DNA of 64,000 nucleotides from Strix aluco (lineage: Eukaryota; Chordata; Aves; Strigiformes; Strigidae). Location of the stretch: assembly GCF_031877795.1 (NCBI RefSeq), contig NC_133931.1, forward strand, positions 23,620,264 through 23,684,263. Direction: 5' to 3'. This document shows, piece after piece, positions 53,601 through 62,407 of the stretch (its first letter is position 1; every line of letters begins with the position of its first letter). The position numbers were made by a program, and so were the translations under genes. Under the pieces are notes generated by a model. It searched no databases. It saw nothing but the letters and a program-made list of their open reading frames with translations, and was not told the origin of the DNA.

Positions 53601-56600
53601 TAGATCAGAGCAATATCCACGCCTTTGGGCAGCAATACAAAGCACTTGGACTTAAATCTTTTTCATGTTTCTTGCTTCACTCTAGTCATTCTGAGACTGC
53701 TTATCAAAGCCTTCTCATCTGGGGATGAATTCACACCAAAACCTAAGGCCTGAACAATCCCTGATTTGGAAAATCATAAGTGAGGCCAAAGTCTTAATTT
53801 GAATTTCCTAAGCATTTTGTATCTCAGGATTTGTGCCATTATAAGTAATTTCAAGATGCAAACTCTGAGCAAATTTTCAGATAGGGTTTTGCGTTCAATC
53901 CATCACTTATACATTTATAGGAAAATGTATAGCTGGCAGGTAGGAAAATTCTTTGTGCTTTACAAAAGGAACAAAACATTGAATAAATGAAGTATGATGT
54001 GAACTTGATGTCACATGCTTAAGATTCTTGTATGAATTTGATAACCTTTAGTTTCATTTAATGTATTTTTTTCTTGTTGATCCTTTAGGAGACTGGCCAA
54101 TACAACAGTTTCACTATTTCTCTGACATTCAGAAAATCACAAGACTTCCATGACACGGGAGTCAAAAATGGCTATGAATATTACTTTTTAAAGGATACAC
54201 TGCCCAGTGATGAAAGCTGTGAACACATACACTTTTCCTCTTTTTTTGAAATGTCTAGAACTCTTTGCAGTTGGTTTTCCTGCAGTCCTTGCATTCAAAC
54301 CAGTGCAGATCTACAGATGCACCTGAACCCTCAGCAAGGGACAAGGGGATGAAAGTTCCTTTTCATTTCTCCCCTATCTGCAAGTGCATGCATTCACTTT
54401 GTCACTTTGTGATGCTGTCCTTCTACTTGGTAGGTCAAATCCCATAGCAATGGATTCTTACAAGAATTTAAGCAAAAAGATGGCATCATGTCAAATCCTC
54501 AGACACTGTAAATCTGCATCCTTCCAAAATGAAGAGGCCATCCTGATTACAGTCTGGTCATTTGAGTTTGGAAAAGTACACTGCTATAGCTAGTTTAACC
54601 ACCTCTAAATTTCTGCTTCATGTGTATTACCAGCCTTAACTGTTGTTTCTGGAAAAAAAAATGTCTGGCTTTACTATGCTCCAGTTTTGCATGTGAAATT
54701 ATACAGGACTGGGGGCAGTTCTGCAGGTAGAGCAGCCTGCAAAGGCAGTCCCTAATATAGCAATATATTACAACAGTGTTTATGTGAGCAGATTGTCAAC
54801 AGTTTTTGGCCTAAGATTCCTTAGTTTGGGCAATTTCTGACTCTGTAGGCTGATATTTTTTATTAGAGCAGCAAATATACCTGTTAACCCATCTCATACA
54901 AAATCATGGGGGAAAGAAGAATTCTGTCCAAGAAACTTGTGGAGTGTTTGGTTTGATTTTATTCTTAAAACTATGCTAAAGATGATCAGCCATTTAAGGA
55001 ACCAGGTTAAATGTGTGTTAAAATATTGAAGACCTATTTTGGACCCTTTTCACCAATTTACAGATCCCTTGTGTGGTTTTATGAGTCATAACAGGTGGAG
55101 CAATGTAGCCCTAATGATGAATAAAATGGTTAACCCCCTCTTTAAAAAGTTTATTTTTAAAGTTTATTTTATTTTAAAGTTTATTTTTAAAGATACCACA
55201 TCTTTAGATCATTGGACTGGTACCTTCTAATCTGGCTATTTTACATGTCTGATGCAAAATGATCAGACTAGAACATGATGTAACTGAAACTACTAGTGTT
55301 AGGGTCTTCAAAATAACTTCCAACTTTTGAAATCACTGTGAATCTAATTAATGCCGTCTCTGTTAAATTTAAATTTACTTGGTGATTTGCTGAGACAGGC
55401 ATAATTTCGAATAAATGTGGTTTTGTTCTTCAGCTAGGACTCTTTCTGTGGATGTCCTCATTCTTTGACCTCACCCTTACGCCTGGGGGTCTTTATCGCA
55501 CTGATAATGTAGGTCACAATAGCCCCAAACCATCTTTGCTTTCAGTGATTAGAGCTATGTAGAAAGGGGGGTGGAATCCTGCATAGACAGTAAATATACT
55601 AATCATAACAAATTCTAACTGGGGGATGGATGTCAGCCATTGTAGCCCTCTATTCTTCAGTGACCTGATACCAGGAGAGTTGATAGGGTCTGTTTCAAAT
55701 TGTTAAGGTCTAAAGTAATGGGGATGTAGTCTGGTACTGCTGCTGTTTGAAAGAAAGAGTCTAATAAATCAGAATTTCATTTAAAACAAGCAAACATAAT
55801 TATTTAATGTACCCAAATATTCTCCCACTGTGCTTGAAATCTGAACACAAGTGTTTTATTACTGCTTGAACACAGAGTAAATGTATTATTTTCTTCTTTT
55901 CTACTGCTTTGTACAACTGATAATTACAGCTGGATTTTAGCAACATAAGGAAAATGAGGATTATCAGAAACCAGCATTCTTCATTGTCAAAACTGTGTGA
56001 TAATAAATAGGGAAGATGGGCTCCTCAGTGCCATCCTAAAGAAAAATTCTGATTTATGTTACTAACCTGATCCCCTGACCATATGTTTGAAAATTAGTTA
56101 GACTTTGACAATATGAAGAAGTGAAAACATTTATAAGTATATGAAATTTATTACGGCAGCATCTTTTTTCACTTGAGTTCCTAGTTGCAGTCAGAATTAC
56201 GATGTATTAGAAAGATATTCTGAAACATCTTCTTCCAAGATATTTCTGGAAGAAACTGTTTTTCTCTGAGTTGTCAATGTTCTTTTTCATAGCAATTTAT
56301 GAAATATTTAAAAAACAGGACTTTGAACAAAAAATAATTTGAAATAAATAAAAAAATTACTCCGTGCTTCAAGAATGAGCTGCTAGTGAGAAGGAAACAT
56401 TCTCCAGGTTCAGCTTTCTTCTGTTTGTACATGTTGAATGGCAAACTCATAGTAATTACACATAGTAACCCTTGCTTTGGTACAGATTTAGACCTCAGTT
56501 GTGCAGTGGTATCTTCTGTTAGGGATCTTGTACCATGATGGAGTCTCATCAATATCAAAGAACTGTGCAAGGGAATCTCCACACAGAATGAAATCTTATA

Positions 56601-59600
56601 ATTTTTCATTAATTTTCACCTTAAATTTACAAATTCCTATCTGTTCAGAAGAAGTAAGACACCTCCACAAATTGGCCCAGCACATATTCTGCAAAACAAC
56701 AGTGCGACTTCATGAAGAGTGAAGTTGCTATAAGGTTTGTGGTTATCTGAATCTAACTAAGAATCAGTCAAATCTCCAAGCAAAAATTTCATTAAGCATT
56801 ATTTTGTGATCTAACCATTTTCACAAGTAGGAATAAAAGTGGCAGGGAGGTCAGTATGGCAATAACTGAATTTTGGACAAAATAGTAATATTGGTAAAAG
56901 CAAGGCAGGTGTAATTAGATATATGTTCAGAATATACAGCAGGGCAGTGGGGGACAAATATGCGTTAGTTCTCTCCTTCGATAGACTGTGACCATTGGAA
57001 TGGACGATGGCTAAGAAACAGTTTTCTGTTTTATTGTAGTTCCTTTATGCAACTTACATTGCCCCATCTGCCAGTATGGACATTGGACTTCATCAGAGTA
57101 AGAAAAACATGATTTATCAGAAAATTGACCCAGCTTTTGAGGATCTTTTTGACCCAGCAGAAGAATATATCCTCACTGTTCTGCTAGAACCATGGATGAA
57201 GATGGTGGAAGCAGACAAATATACTTATGGAAAGGTAACTGATCTGGATGGAATTGTGAAAAGATTTTATGTTGGGGAAGAAAATCACAAGAGCCTTCGT
57301 ATGTAACCCTGTTACATTTATAGTCATGAAGGGAGAAGTATTATGGGATGTTTTGTTCACTCACTCCTTTCTACACTGATGCGTGAAGTAGGCTGAGCTT
57401 TCTGTGGGTTTATGTAAATGTGTCTTGAGTCACTTAATATCTTCAGCCTCACTGTAGTAGTGGGTTCCATGGTTTAATCATGCAATAGGAGGAAAAAATG
57501 CTTATCTTGGTCTGTTTGCAAACCCCTCCCTGATAATTTCACTTAGTGCCCTAGTTTTGTATGTCATAAGCAACAGTGAACAACTGTTATCTTGTCATAT
57601 TCTCAATGTTGTTATGCTTTTACATGTCTCTGTTGCATCCCACTTCAGTTACATCTCTGAAACTCAAGAATCCTAGACTATTTGACCTCTCCTCTTACAG
57701 AAGGCATTCCATACTTTTGTTACATTTATCACTCCCATCTGTATCTGTTATTTTATATTATTTTGATAAGATGCAAGCAGTACTCAAGATCTGGATCCAC
57801 TAAGGATTATCCAGTGGCAGAATCATGTTTTCTGTTTTGTTCTTTGTTCCTTTCCTAATTGTTCCTATGGTTCTAATTGCCTTTTGACTCGTAGTGAACT
57901 TTGAGTGGAAGTGCAAAATGTAAGCTAATAACCATCTGCAATGATTCCAAGATCTCTTTATTAAGTAATAACAACTAATGGAAAGCCCTAATTTGGAGCT
58001 CACTGGAATGACTTAATGTTTATTGTCATTGAATTCAGCTGCCCTTTTATCATGCACATGCTAAAGTGTCATGAAATCCTGCAGTTCTTCACAGTTAATT
58101 TAATTTTTTGCTCTGTGGAATCATTTTGCAAACTTTGTTGTCTCCTCACTCACCTCCTTTTCCAGATAGTTTCTGAATGTTTGAAAAAACAGCCTCAGTG
58201 CAGATCCCTGTGAGACTTCAACAGGAACCCCACCCTATAATGAAAGTTATTTATTTCTTTATTTTTTAACTTCTAATTAATTCACAAGGGGACCTTCCCT
58301 CTCATCCTGTGATAACTTAATTTCCTTAAGAAACTTTGAAAGTTTGAACATTAAGAAAAACCTACTAAAATGAAATACACTAATCCAAACACATCTGCAA
58401 AATATTCTCTTCACTTTTCGGCATCTTTTCTAAGCTTTCAGATAAACTATTTTTTCTAAGCTACTTCAGCTATAACTGTTTATGATCTGCAGAACATTGT
58501 GTAATTGATTGATGCTTTCATTAATCTGAAATTTTATTTACTTTCTCTCAGACTAGTTTTTACAGTCTTTTGTAAATGTATATTTTCCATGTGTATTATC
58601 AATACTAGTTTTCTAGTATCTATTCCCAGTCCTCAGTGAGTCAAGTCATCCACTCAGTATTATTATATTTCATTTTTGTATAAAAAGGACCCTGCTTTTG
58701 AGCACTCTCTGAATACAGTGTTTTCACTGCTTCTAGTAATGGAAGAATTCCTCCAAAGTAAGAATTGAAAATATAAACTTTTACTTTAAGTTAAGCTAAC
58801 GCATGTGTCAGTTTATACTCCTTGAGTTAACTGAGGTATAATCTATTGCCCTTTCGGTTTAGATGATGCTTGCTTTGCAAGTGTAGTTACGTGCAAACTT
58901 CTCAGTGCCCTAATAACACAAACATCTTAATCAGAGCACGAAAAACCAGAACTAAATCCTTTTGAGTGCACAATACATGCATTTGTGAAGAGTTATAATA
59001 CACAGACATAAAACGACCTGTTCTAGGAGGCACTAGAGTCTCTTTGTACTAGGCGCAGGCTAATGCTTAGGCACACTCCTTCCCAGCACAAAGACAAGGT
59101 CTGCTTTGTATTTTGTTCAGTCCCTGGCTCTACTCTTCCCCTTTGTTCTACCATACAGCAGGATATATTTGGCCCATAATGAAACAAGATATTTTATCAA
59201 GAATTAGGTGAGTCCAAAATTGTTTATTTGGGACATGGTCAGTATGTATCTACATTTTTATCTTTAAATGAAACATGAAAACAGGAGAGATCCTTTTTAT
59301 TGTAGACTCTCATCCTGCCTCTATCTGCTTTCTGTTTAAACTTTATGAAAAATGTTCTGAATTATTTTCCTATTTACTTTTAAACTACGTTTTCTTTTAA
59401 AAGAAAGAATACCCAAAAGCACTTTATAACAGTGGAATCGAGTTACATTGAGCCTGAAGGCATTCAGATAACACGGTGATTAGTGTGGTATTCACATTTA
59501 GATGAAAACATAATGAATATCAGTCTAAAACTCTCTTCTCTCTCTTGCACATAAACTTGTATAATCAGACCACAACTTTCTAATCTTTGTAATGGGCATG

Positions 59601-61156
59601 CTAATCAGTATAACGCATTGTCTCAATTTTGCTAAATATCCTAAAACCTGCATTTGAATGGTTTAGTCAGCCGAGAGGGTCACCAAACTATTCCTTATGC
59701 AGTTACTGATTGTTTGCACATAACATGGAGAACTGCTCTAGTTATATACACATGGTTTCCTACTAAGTTAAAAAATGCCAAAACTTCATGAGTTCTAATC
59801 ATGCACAATTTATTGTTTTAAGGCATTACCTGATATAGAACTAAGGAATGGGACAAGACTGAAAGTCTGAAAGCTTTCACCTTCCTTGTTTAGATATTAT
59901 AGCATCTTTCTTGGCTTAAATTTCCATTTCTAGAAATCCGTGGCACTCTATGTTTTAGACGTTTCCCACTGAGACTCATAGTTTTAAGACTTGTTTTTCT
60001 GCTTCTCAGTGGCACTTTGAAATACAATTTGATGGTACAGGCAACCAGGTAAATCTGACACAATATACACAATGTACTATATACACAATATAATTTAGCA
60101 ATTTTTTTAATACAAAGTTATTTTCTTAAAGATATAGTTAGGTTATTTAGTGGTGTTCTGCAAGAATCTACATGTGAATCTGAAAATTTTATTCTACTGG
60201 AGCTTTTAATTAAATTGTTTGTCACAAGGATGTGACTTCCAGTGTCTTCTAAACATCAGTCTCATTACTGGCAAATGTACTCTTTTCTATCCACTGTCAC
60301 TGGCAAGGTGCCCATCCAGTTCTCCATCTTTCTATAATGTGTACTGTAGGGATGACATAAGATATTATTTTTATTAGGTGGAGTTGGTGGAAGAAACTCG
60401 ACAGCTGGACTCCGTGTACTTTAGAAAGCTCCAGGCTTTGCATCAAGAGAGTGGTTCCAAGAAGGATGAGGTAAGACAAGTACCTACTAACAAAAACAAA
60501 CTCTTTTTCTATCAGAGAGGGTTAACACTTTGAGTATCAGCAATGAAAGACTGACTACATGCCAGTTTGGAGAAGCAAGTAGTCAGATTTCTACCATTCA
60601 TTTTGGGGAATGATTGACGGCCATTGTGTTAATTACAAATATAGGTCTTCTGTCAGTTACATCAAGATCAGACCACTCTATGATTGCAGTCAATGAGACA
60701 GTTTCCACTAAAGTCTGTGGAATGTATTTTGGACCCTTAATCTTGAGTAAATACCTCAATTTCAAGTAAATTACAGGTGTATATTTGTTTATTTGATTAT
60801 GGAACCTGCATGCTGGTACGTTTAAAGCAAACATAAAACTAAAGCTGGAGCCTTAACTCAATGTATTTTCTCAGCAATCAAAAAGCTGTTCTACAGAGAC
60901 AGAAGTTATCTAATGCAAGGATTATTAGACTGAGCAAAATATAGAGATGAAAAAAGCAGTTATGCAAGTGAAATAATTTCTTCCCTCAGAGTACTGTTAC
61001 TGACACTGATCTGCCATCCTGTCCTGATGCCCTCAAAGAAGATCAACACTTGTGTCAAGTTCCCAAAGAACTGGCAGGTCCTAATCTATCTGACCTGATC
61101 CACAACAAAAAGAATTTAGAACAGTTCTGGGCTTTTCTTAATGAGCGTTCTGCTGG
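20601..61156 (+). CDS. RGS22: RGS22 (regulator of G-protein signalling 22), 17 exons seen, 3' end outside window
   Basis: Seventeen exons splice in one frame from ATG 20601 to the donor after 61156, giving about 899 aa of a protein of about 1260 aa in mammals. Matches to the family include the N-terminal [41 protein letters not shown], a first RGS-like region (about 425-545, with [17 protein letters not shown]), a second (about 685-810, with [11 protein letters not shown] and [15 protein letters not shown]), and the start of a third (about 870-899). Mammalian RGS22 is mainly testis-expressed and reported to bind G-alpha-12/13/11; a role in this animal is inference. The start is chosen because MQSKRLTT aligns with the human N-terminus and an in-frame stop lies upstream. 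The last exons are missing only because the window ends. Confidence 0.94.
20626..21258 (+). other. RGS22 intron 1
   Basis: 633-bp GT-AG intron with no recognised element. Confidence 0.8.
21259..21287 (+). CDS. RGS22: RGS22 exon 2 (29-nt microexon)
   Basis: Between CTGTTTCAG and GTAAGT. It encodes [10 protein letters not shown] with the Glu codon split over intron 1; the human counterpart has EPPTITEEEF. It ends in phase 0. Confidence 0.88.
21288..24552 (+). other. RGS22 intron 2
   Basis: 3265-bp intron, AT-rich. The ORFs at 23303-23656 and 24003-24386 have no recognisable domain or exon structure. No clear repeat is seen. Confidence 0.8.
24553..24615 (+). CDS. RGS22: RGS22 exon 3
   Basis: 63 nt, phase 0, TCTGTAG / GTAAGT borders. 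It encodes the strongly conserved [16 protein letters not shown] segment of the RGS22 N-terminus. Confidence 0.95.
25332..25377 (+). repeat. Polypyrimidine tract
   Basis: About 45 bases of almost pure T and C followed by TTGCAGCTG. It resembles a splice acceptor, but no conserved coding frame follows. Confidence 0.75.
27591..27665. repeat. Possible old DNA-transposon fragment
   Basis: It includes AAAGTCAATGGGAGATTTGC followed by CATTGACC, giving inverted GTCAATGG/CATTGAC pieces. From memory this wording resembles dispersed palindromic repeats in reptile and bird genomes. The family is not named. Confidence 0.35.
29286..29900 (-). mobile_element. CR1 non-LTR retrotransposon, diverged 5'-truncated copy
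   Basis: The left edge ATAGAATCATAGATTACCCA is the reverse complement of the CR1 3' end. The following sequence parallels the CR1 3' region, including the GGGCTAAACAAGCCC... and CTCCTCACAGGGCAAGTGCT blocks. It is clearly more diverged than the copies at 33923 and 47673, hence older. The right boundary is approximate. Confidence 0.85.
32162..32383 (+). CDS. RGS22: RGS22 exon 4
   Basis: 222 nt, phase 0, encoding residues 40-113. It includes [16 protein letters not shown] and PNPIYDV, in register with the human protein. Borders are TTTTGTAG and ATG|GTAAGC. Confidence 0.95.
32511..32620. repeat. Possible old palindromic-repeat fragment
   Basis: Begins GGCCAAATTATGCCCTGAAA and includes AAGTGAATGGAATTACAGAT. 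From memory it resembles one arm of GCCAAATTCTGCCC-type palindromic MITEs in sauropsid genomes. Boundaries and family are uncertain. Confidence 0.35.
33923..34212 (-). mobile_element. CR1 non-LTR retrotransposon, 5'-truncated copy
   Basis: Begins CATAGAATCATAGAATGG (reverse complement of the CR1 3' terminal repeat) and continues with the conserved CR1 3' region, including CTCTGCCATGGGCAGGGACA and AGCCACAGCTTCTCTGGGCA. It is moderately diverged and about 290 bp, so only the 3' end remains. Confidence 0.95.
34811..34920. repeat. Palindromic repeat with 18-bp hairpin arms, probable MITE remnant
   Basis: TAAGTATGTGTTTAACTT (34835-34852) pairs with AAGTTAAACACATGCTTA (34863-34880), 17 of 18 positions, around a 10-base loop. 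The flanks TTCAGCAAAGCACTT and AGGTTTGCTGGATTGGG extend the inverted symmetry imperfectly. It resembles non-autonomous DNA transposon relics of amniotes. Confidence 0.65.
36453..36538 (+). CDS. RGS22: RGS22 exon 5
   Basis: 86 nt ending in phase 2. Encodes [20 protein letters not shown], nearly identical to the family. Borders TTTTTTAATAG and TACAG|GTATTG. Confidence 0.96.
36539..38399 (+). other. RGS22 intron 5
   Basis: 1861-bp intron. The segment 37508-37550 may be another old palindromic-repeat fragment. Nothing else is recognised. Confidence 0.85.
38400..38565 (+). CDS. RGS22: RGS22 exon 6
   Basis: 166 nt; its first base completes Arg (AG+G). Encodes [17 protein letters not shown] and KKLHVSLGQ, in register with the family. 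Ends in phase 0 at CAG|GTAAAA. Confidence 0.95.
38566..38911 (+). other. RGS22 intron 6
   Basis: 346-bp GT-AG intron, nothing recognised. Confidence 0.9.
38912..39083 (+). CDS. RGS22: RGS22 exon 7
   Basis: 172 nt ending in phase 1. Starts [16 protein letters not shown], conserved with the family; its second half is Ser/Asp-rich and poorly conserved. Donor CTGG|GTAAGT. Confidence 0.92.
39084..42016 (+). other. RGS22 intron 7
   Basis: 2933-bp intron with an 18-base poly-T run at 39363-39380. No other element recognised. Confidence 0.85.
42017..42680 (+). CDS. RGS22: RGS22 exon 8 (long exon, first RGS-like region begins)
   Basis: 664 nt from acceptor TTTAATGCAG to donor CAAAG|GTACTT. The frame upstream of the first Met is open back to the acceptor, and the phase-1 split Glu codon joins cleanly to exon 7. 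The 5' two-thirds are divergent ([11 protein letters not shown] is a weak anchor); the end is nearly invariant ([28 protein letters not shown]). An in-frame TGA at 42004-42006 confirms that coding begins after the acceptor. Confidence 0.92.
42681..43241 (+). other. RGS22 intron 8
   Basis: 561-bp GT-AG intron; nothing recognised. Confidence 0.85.
43242..43403 (+). CDS. RGS22: RGS22 exon 9
   Basis: 162 nt, phase 2 at both ends. Encodes [20 protein letters not shown] and [11 protein letters not shown], completing the first RGS-like region. The acceptor is a modest ACTCAAG. Confidence 0.92.
43404..44341 (+). other. RGS22 intron 9
   Basis: 938-bp intron; nothing recognised. Confidence 0.85.
44342..44522 (+). 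CDS. RGS22: RGS22 exon 10
   Basis: 181 nt; the first base completes the Trp codon. Encodes [36 protein letters not shown], matching the family. Ends in phase 0 at CAG|GTAGGT. Confidence 0.94.
44523..46146 (+). other. RGS22 intron 10
   Basis: 1624-bp intron; no clear repeat. The ORF at 45310-45522 shows no domain or conserved splice context. Confidence 0.8.
46147..46286 (+). CDS. RGS22: RGS22 exon 11
   Basis: 140 nt ending in phase 2. Ser/Arg-rich linker ([13 protein letters not shown] ... SSSRK). Sequence conservation is low, but frame, phase and splice sites join exons 10 and 12. Confidence 0.82.
46287..46815 (+). other. RGS22 intron 11
   Basis: 529-bp intron; nothing recognised. Confidence 0.8.
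46816..46921 (+). CDS. RGS22: RGS22 exon 12
   Basis: 106 nt; completes a Trp codon and ends in phase 0 at CTG|GTAAGT. Encodes [16 protein letters not shown] and [14 protein letters not shown], a linker with a weak counterpart in mammals. Confidence 0.83.
47673..48510 (-). mobile_element. CR1 non-LTR retrotransposon, long 5'-truncated copy
   Basis: Begins CATAGAATCATAGAATGG (reverse complement of the 3' terminal repeat) and extends about 840 bp back into the reverse-transcriptase reading frame. It is the least diverged CR1 here. It is inserted antisense to RGS22. The right boundary is approximate. Confidence 0.95.
48109..48510 (-). pseudogene. CR1 ORF2 reverse-transcriptase C-terminal remnant, broken
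   Basis: On the minus strand, one frame (from about 48510 down to 48303) carries [20 protein letters not shown] and [11 protein letters not shown] and then stops. A second frame (48306-48109) carries [20 protein letters not shown] and [11 protein letters not shown]. These are C-terminal motifs of the CR1 reverse transcriptase. The frame break and stop show it is dead. Confidence 0.9.
49387..49512 (+). CDS. RGS22: RGS22 exon 13 (second RGS-like region begins)
   Basis: 126 nt, phase 0. Encodes [20 protein letters not shown] and SGNK, strongly conserved. Borders TTGTCCAG and AAG|GTATGA. Confidence 0.95.
49513..51065 (+). other. RGS22 intron 13
   Basis: 1553-bp intron; nothing recognised. Confidence 0.85.
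51066..51167 (+). CDS. RGS22: RGS22 exon 14
   Basis: 102 nt, phase 0. Encodes [20 protein letters not shown] and KICKQAQ, nearly identical to human RGS22. Confidence 0.96.
51168..57039 (+). other. RGS22 intron 14
   Basis: 5872-bp intron. Apart from the A/T repeat at 55139-55194 I recognise no element. The many short ORFs lack domains. Confidence 0.8.
55139..55194. repeat. AAAGTTTATTTT-type imperfect tandem repeat
   Basis: Three to four imperfect copies of AAAGTTTATTTT(TA/ATTTT). A/T-only simple sequence within intron 14. Confidence 0.8.
57040..57234 (+). CDS. RGS22: RGS22 exon 15
   Basis: 195 nt, phase 0. Encodes [30 protein letters not shown] and [14 protein letters not shown], in register with the family; closes the second RGS-like region. 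Confidence 0.96.
57235..60377 (+). other. RGS22 intron 15
   Basis: 3143-bp intron, about one third of it a very old CR1 copy (57445-58400). Confidence 0.85.
57445..58400 (-). mobile_element. Very old CR1-superfamily copy
   Basis: It reads, in reverse complement, through successive blocks of the CR1 3' region known from turtles, crocodilians and old bird copies: AGTGGGTTCCATGGTTTAAT, ATTCCAAGATCTCTTTATTA (with one difference), CATTGAATTCAGCTGCCCTT, TGCAGATCCCTGTGAGACTT and GGGGACCTTCCCTCTCATCC. It lacks the ATTCTATG 3' repeat and is highly diverged. Both boundaries are approximate. Confidence 0.72.
60378..60470 (+). CDS. RGS22: RGS22 exon 16
   Basis: 93 nt, phase 0. Encodes [24 protein letters not shown], matching the family. 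Borders TTTATTAG and GAG|GTAAGA. Confidence 0.95.
60471..60989 (+). other. RGS22 intron 16
   Basis: 519-bp GT-AG intron; nothing recognised. Confidence 0.85.
60990..61156 (+). CDS. RGS22: RGS22 exon 17 (third RGS-like region begins); last exon in window
   Basis: 167 nt ending in phase 2 at GCTGG|GTACGT. The first half is a variable linker; the second half ([19 protein letters not shown]) aligns with the start of the next RGS domain. The following exon, expected to carry a LMCWTDIEQF-like segment, was not found before position 64000. Confidence 0.92.
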
Positions 61157-61705
61157 GTACGTTTCTTCCTTATTGTTATTTTACCCATTTCTAAGTTCAG
61201 AAAAAATCTTTGCTGGGGATCTTGGCTATATAAATATTCACAGATTTTAGTCTTCTTTTAAAATGTGTTTGTATATTTATGAAATACACATGCACACTGT
61301 TCAGACAACTGAATTGTCTTAACATTTTTGGGGTAAAAATTATCCTGTCATAACATGTTAGTCTTACAGTTCTGCTTTCAGTTTCTGCTTTGATTAGTGG
61401 CAAATCCCTGAGTAGAGCAATTAGCCTATAATGAGTAAAAATTTCTCTTTTTTAGTACAGATTCAATTTAGTACATTTTAAAAATTAAAGCTGAATGTTA
61501 TAAAAATGTACAAATAGAAGACAGCCACATTATTGTCACAGTGTGAGAGCAACCACAGTTTTGTATTTGCACTGATCTGAACAGAATTAAATACCAGCTT
61601 GGAGCAGATACAGTTTATGCAGGGTTTTTGAAAAAGTGAGCCCATTTGTTTAAAAATGAAGTTCTAAACAGAAGTTCTAGCAGAAGTAAATGTGAGTTTG
61701 CCACC

Positions 61706-61730
61706 TTTTTTTTTTTTTTTTTTTTTTTTT
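61706..61730 (+). repeat. Poly-T run (T25)
   Basis: Twenty-five T followed by CCC. Length may be imprecise or polymorphic. Confidence 0.9.
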
Positions 61731-62212
61731 CCCAAGCCCCACACTCATCTCTATCCTGTTTCAGGAAAAGGCAAATATACTTTTTAAGTAACTGCTAGCA
61801 AGTCCTTAAATTATTGTCACTTTCTTCCTTTAACCTGTGTTCCCATGAGCTGATGCTTCGCATATTGCCTCTTGCTTCTAGTCAAGCACTGCTACCATTT
61901 GAGAATGGATATTGGTCAGCTTTTTCAAAAGTGCCCAGAGATGGACATCTAGCATAGGATTCCTCTGGCCAAGACTCAATGTCATCACTTCTGCTTATCA
62001 TCATAGGTTCCCTTTGTAGTCAGAGAGAGAAATACACACTTCTGGACACAATTCTAATTCTGAAGGTAACAGCTAAAACCAGTTTGGAGGGATCATTCCT
62101 ACAGATGGCTATTTCTGCTCACTGACTACAAAAAGACTGTATATAATGAGTTCAGATGGAGATTCTTATGCAGTGCGTGCCTATGGTCAAGTGACTTCTG
62201 AGTTGTCTAGAC

Positions 62213-62407
62213 CAGTGGTCTCCAAACTTTTTTGATCACCCACCCCATCAGTGAAATATTTTTGAGCATGCACCCTCAACATGTGTACATTATTATTTTT
62301 CAAATTATATATATGTGCTACTGAAGTTCTAATATTTTCTTCCTGCCTCTCAATTAATTGTCTTGCATACCTCCTGGGGTGTGCACACCCCACTTTGGAG
62401 ACCACTG
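62213..62407. mobile_element. hAT-type MITE, 195 bp, with TIRs and 8-bp TSD
   Basis: Left end CAGTGGTCTCCAAACTT and right end AACTTTGGAGACCACTG-like (CACTTTGGAGACCACTG) are inverted repeats of about 15 bp. The flanks GTCTAGAC (62205-62212) and ATCTAGAG (62408-62415) share TCTAGA, i.e. a slightly decayed 8-bp target duplication. CAGTGGT...-type ends and 8-bp duplications are characteristic of hAT elements. There is no transposase ORF, so it is non-autonomous. Confidence 0.85.
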
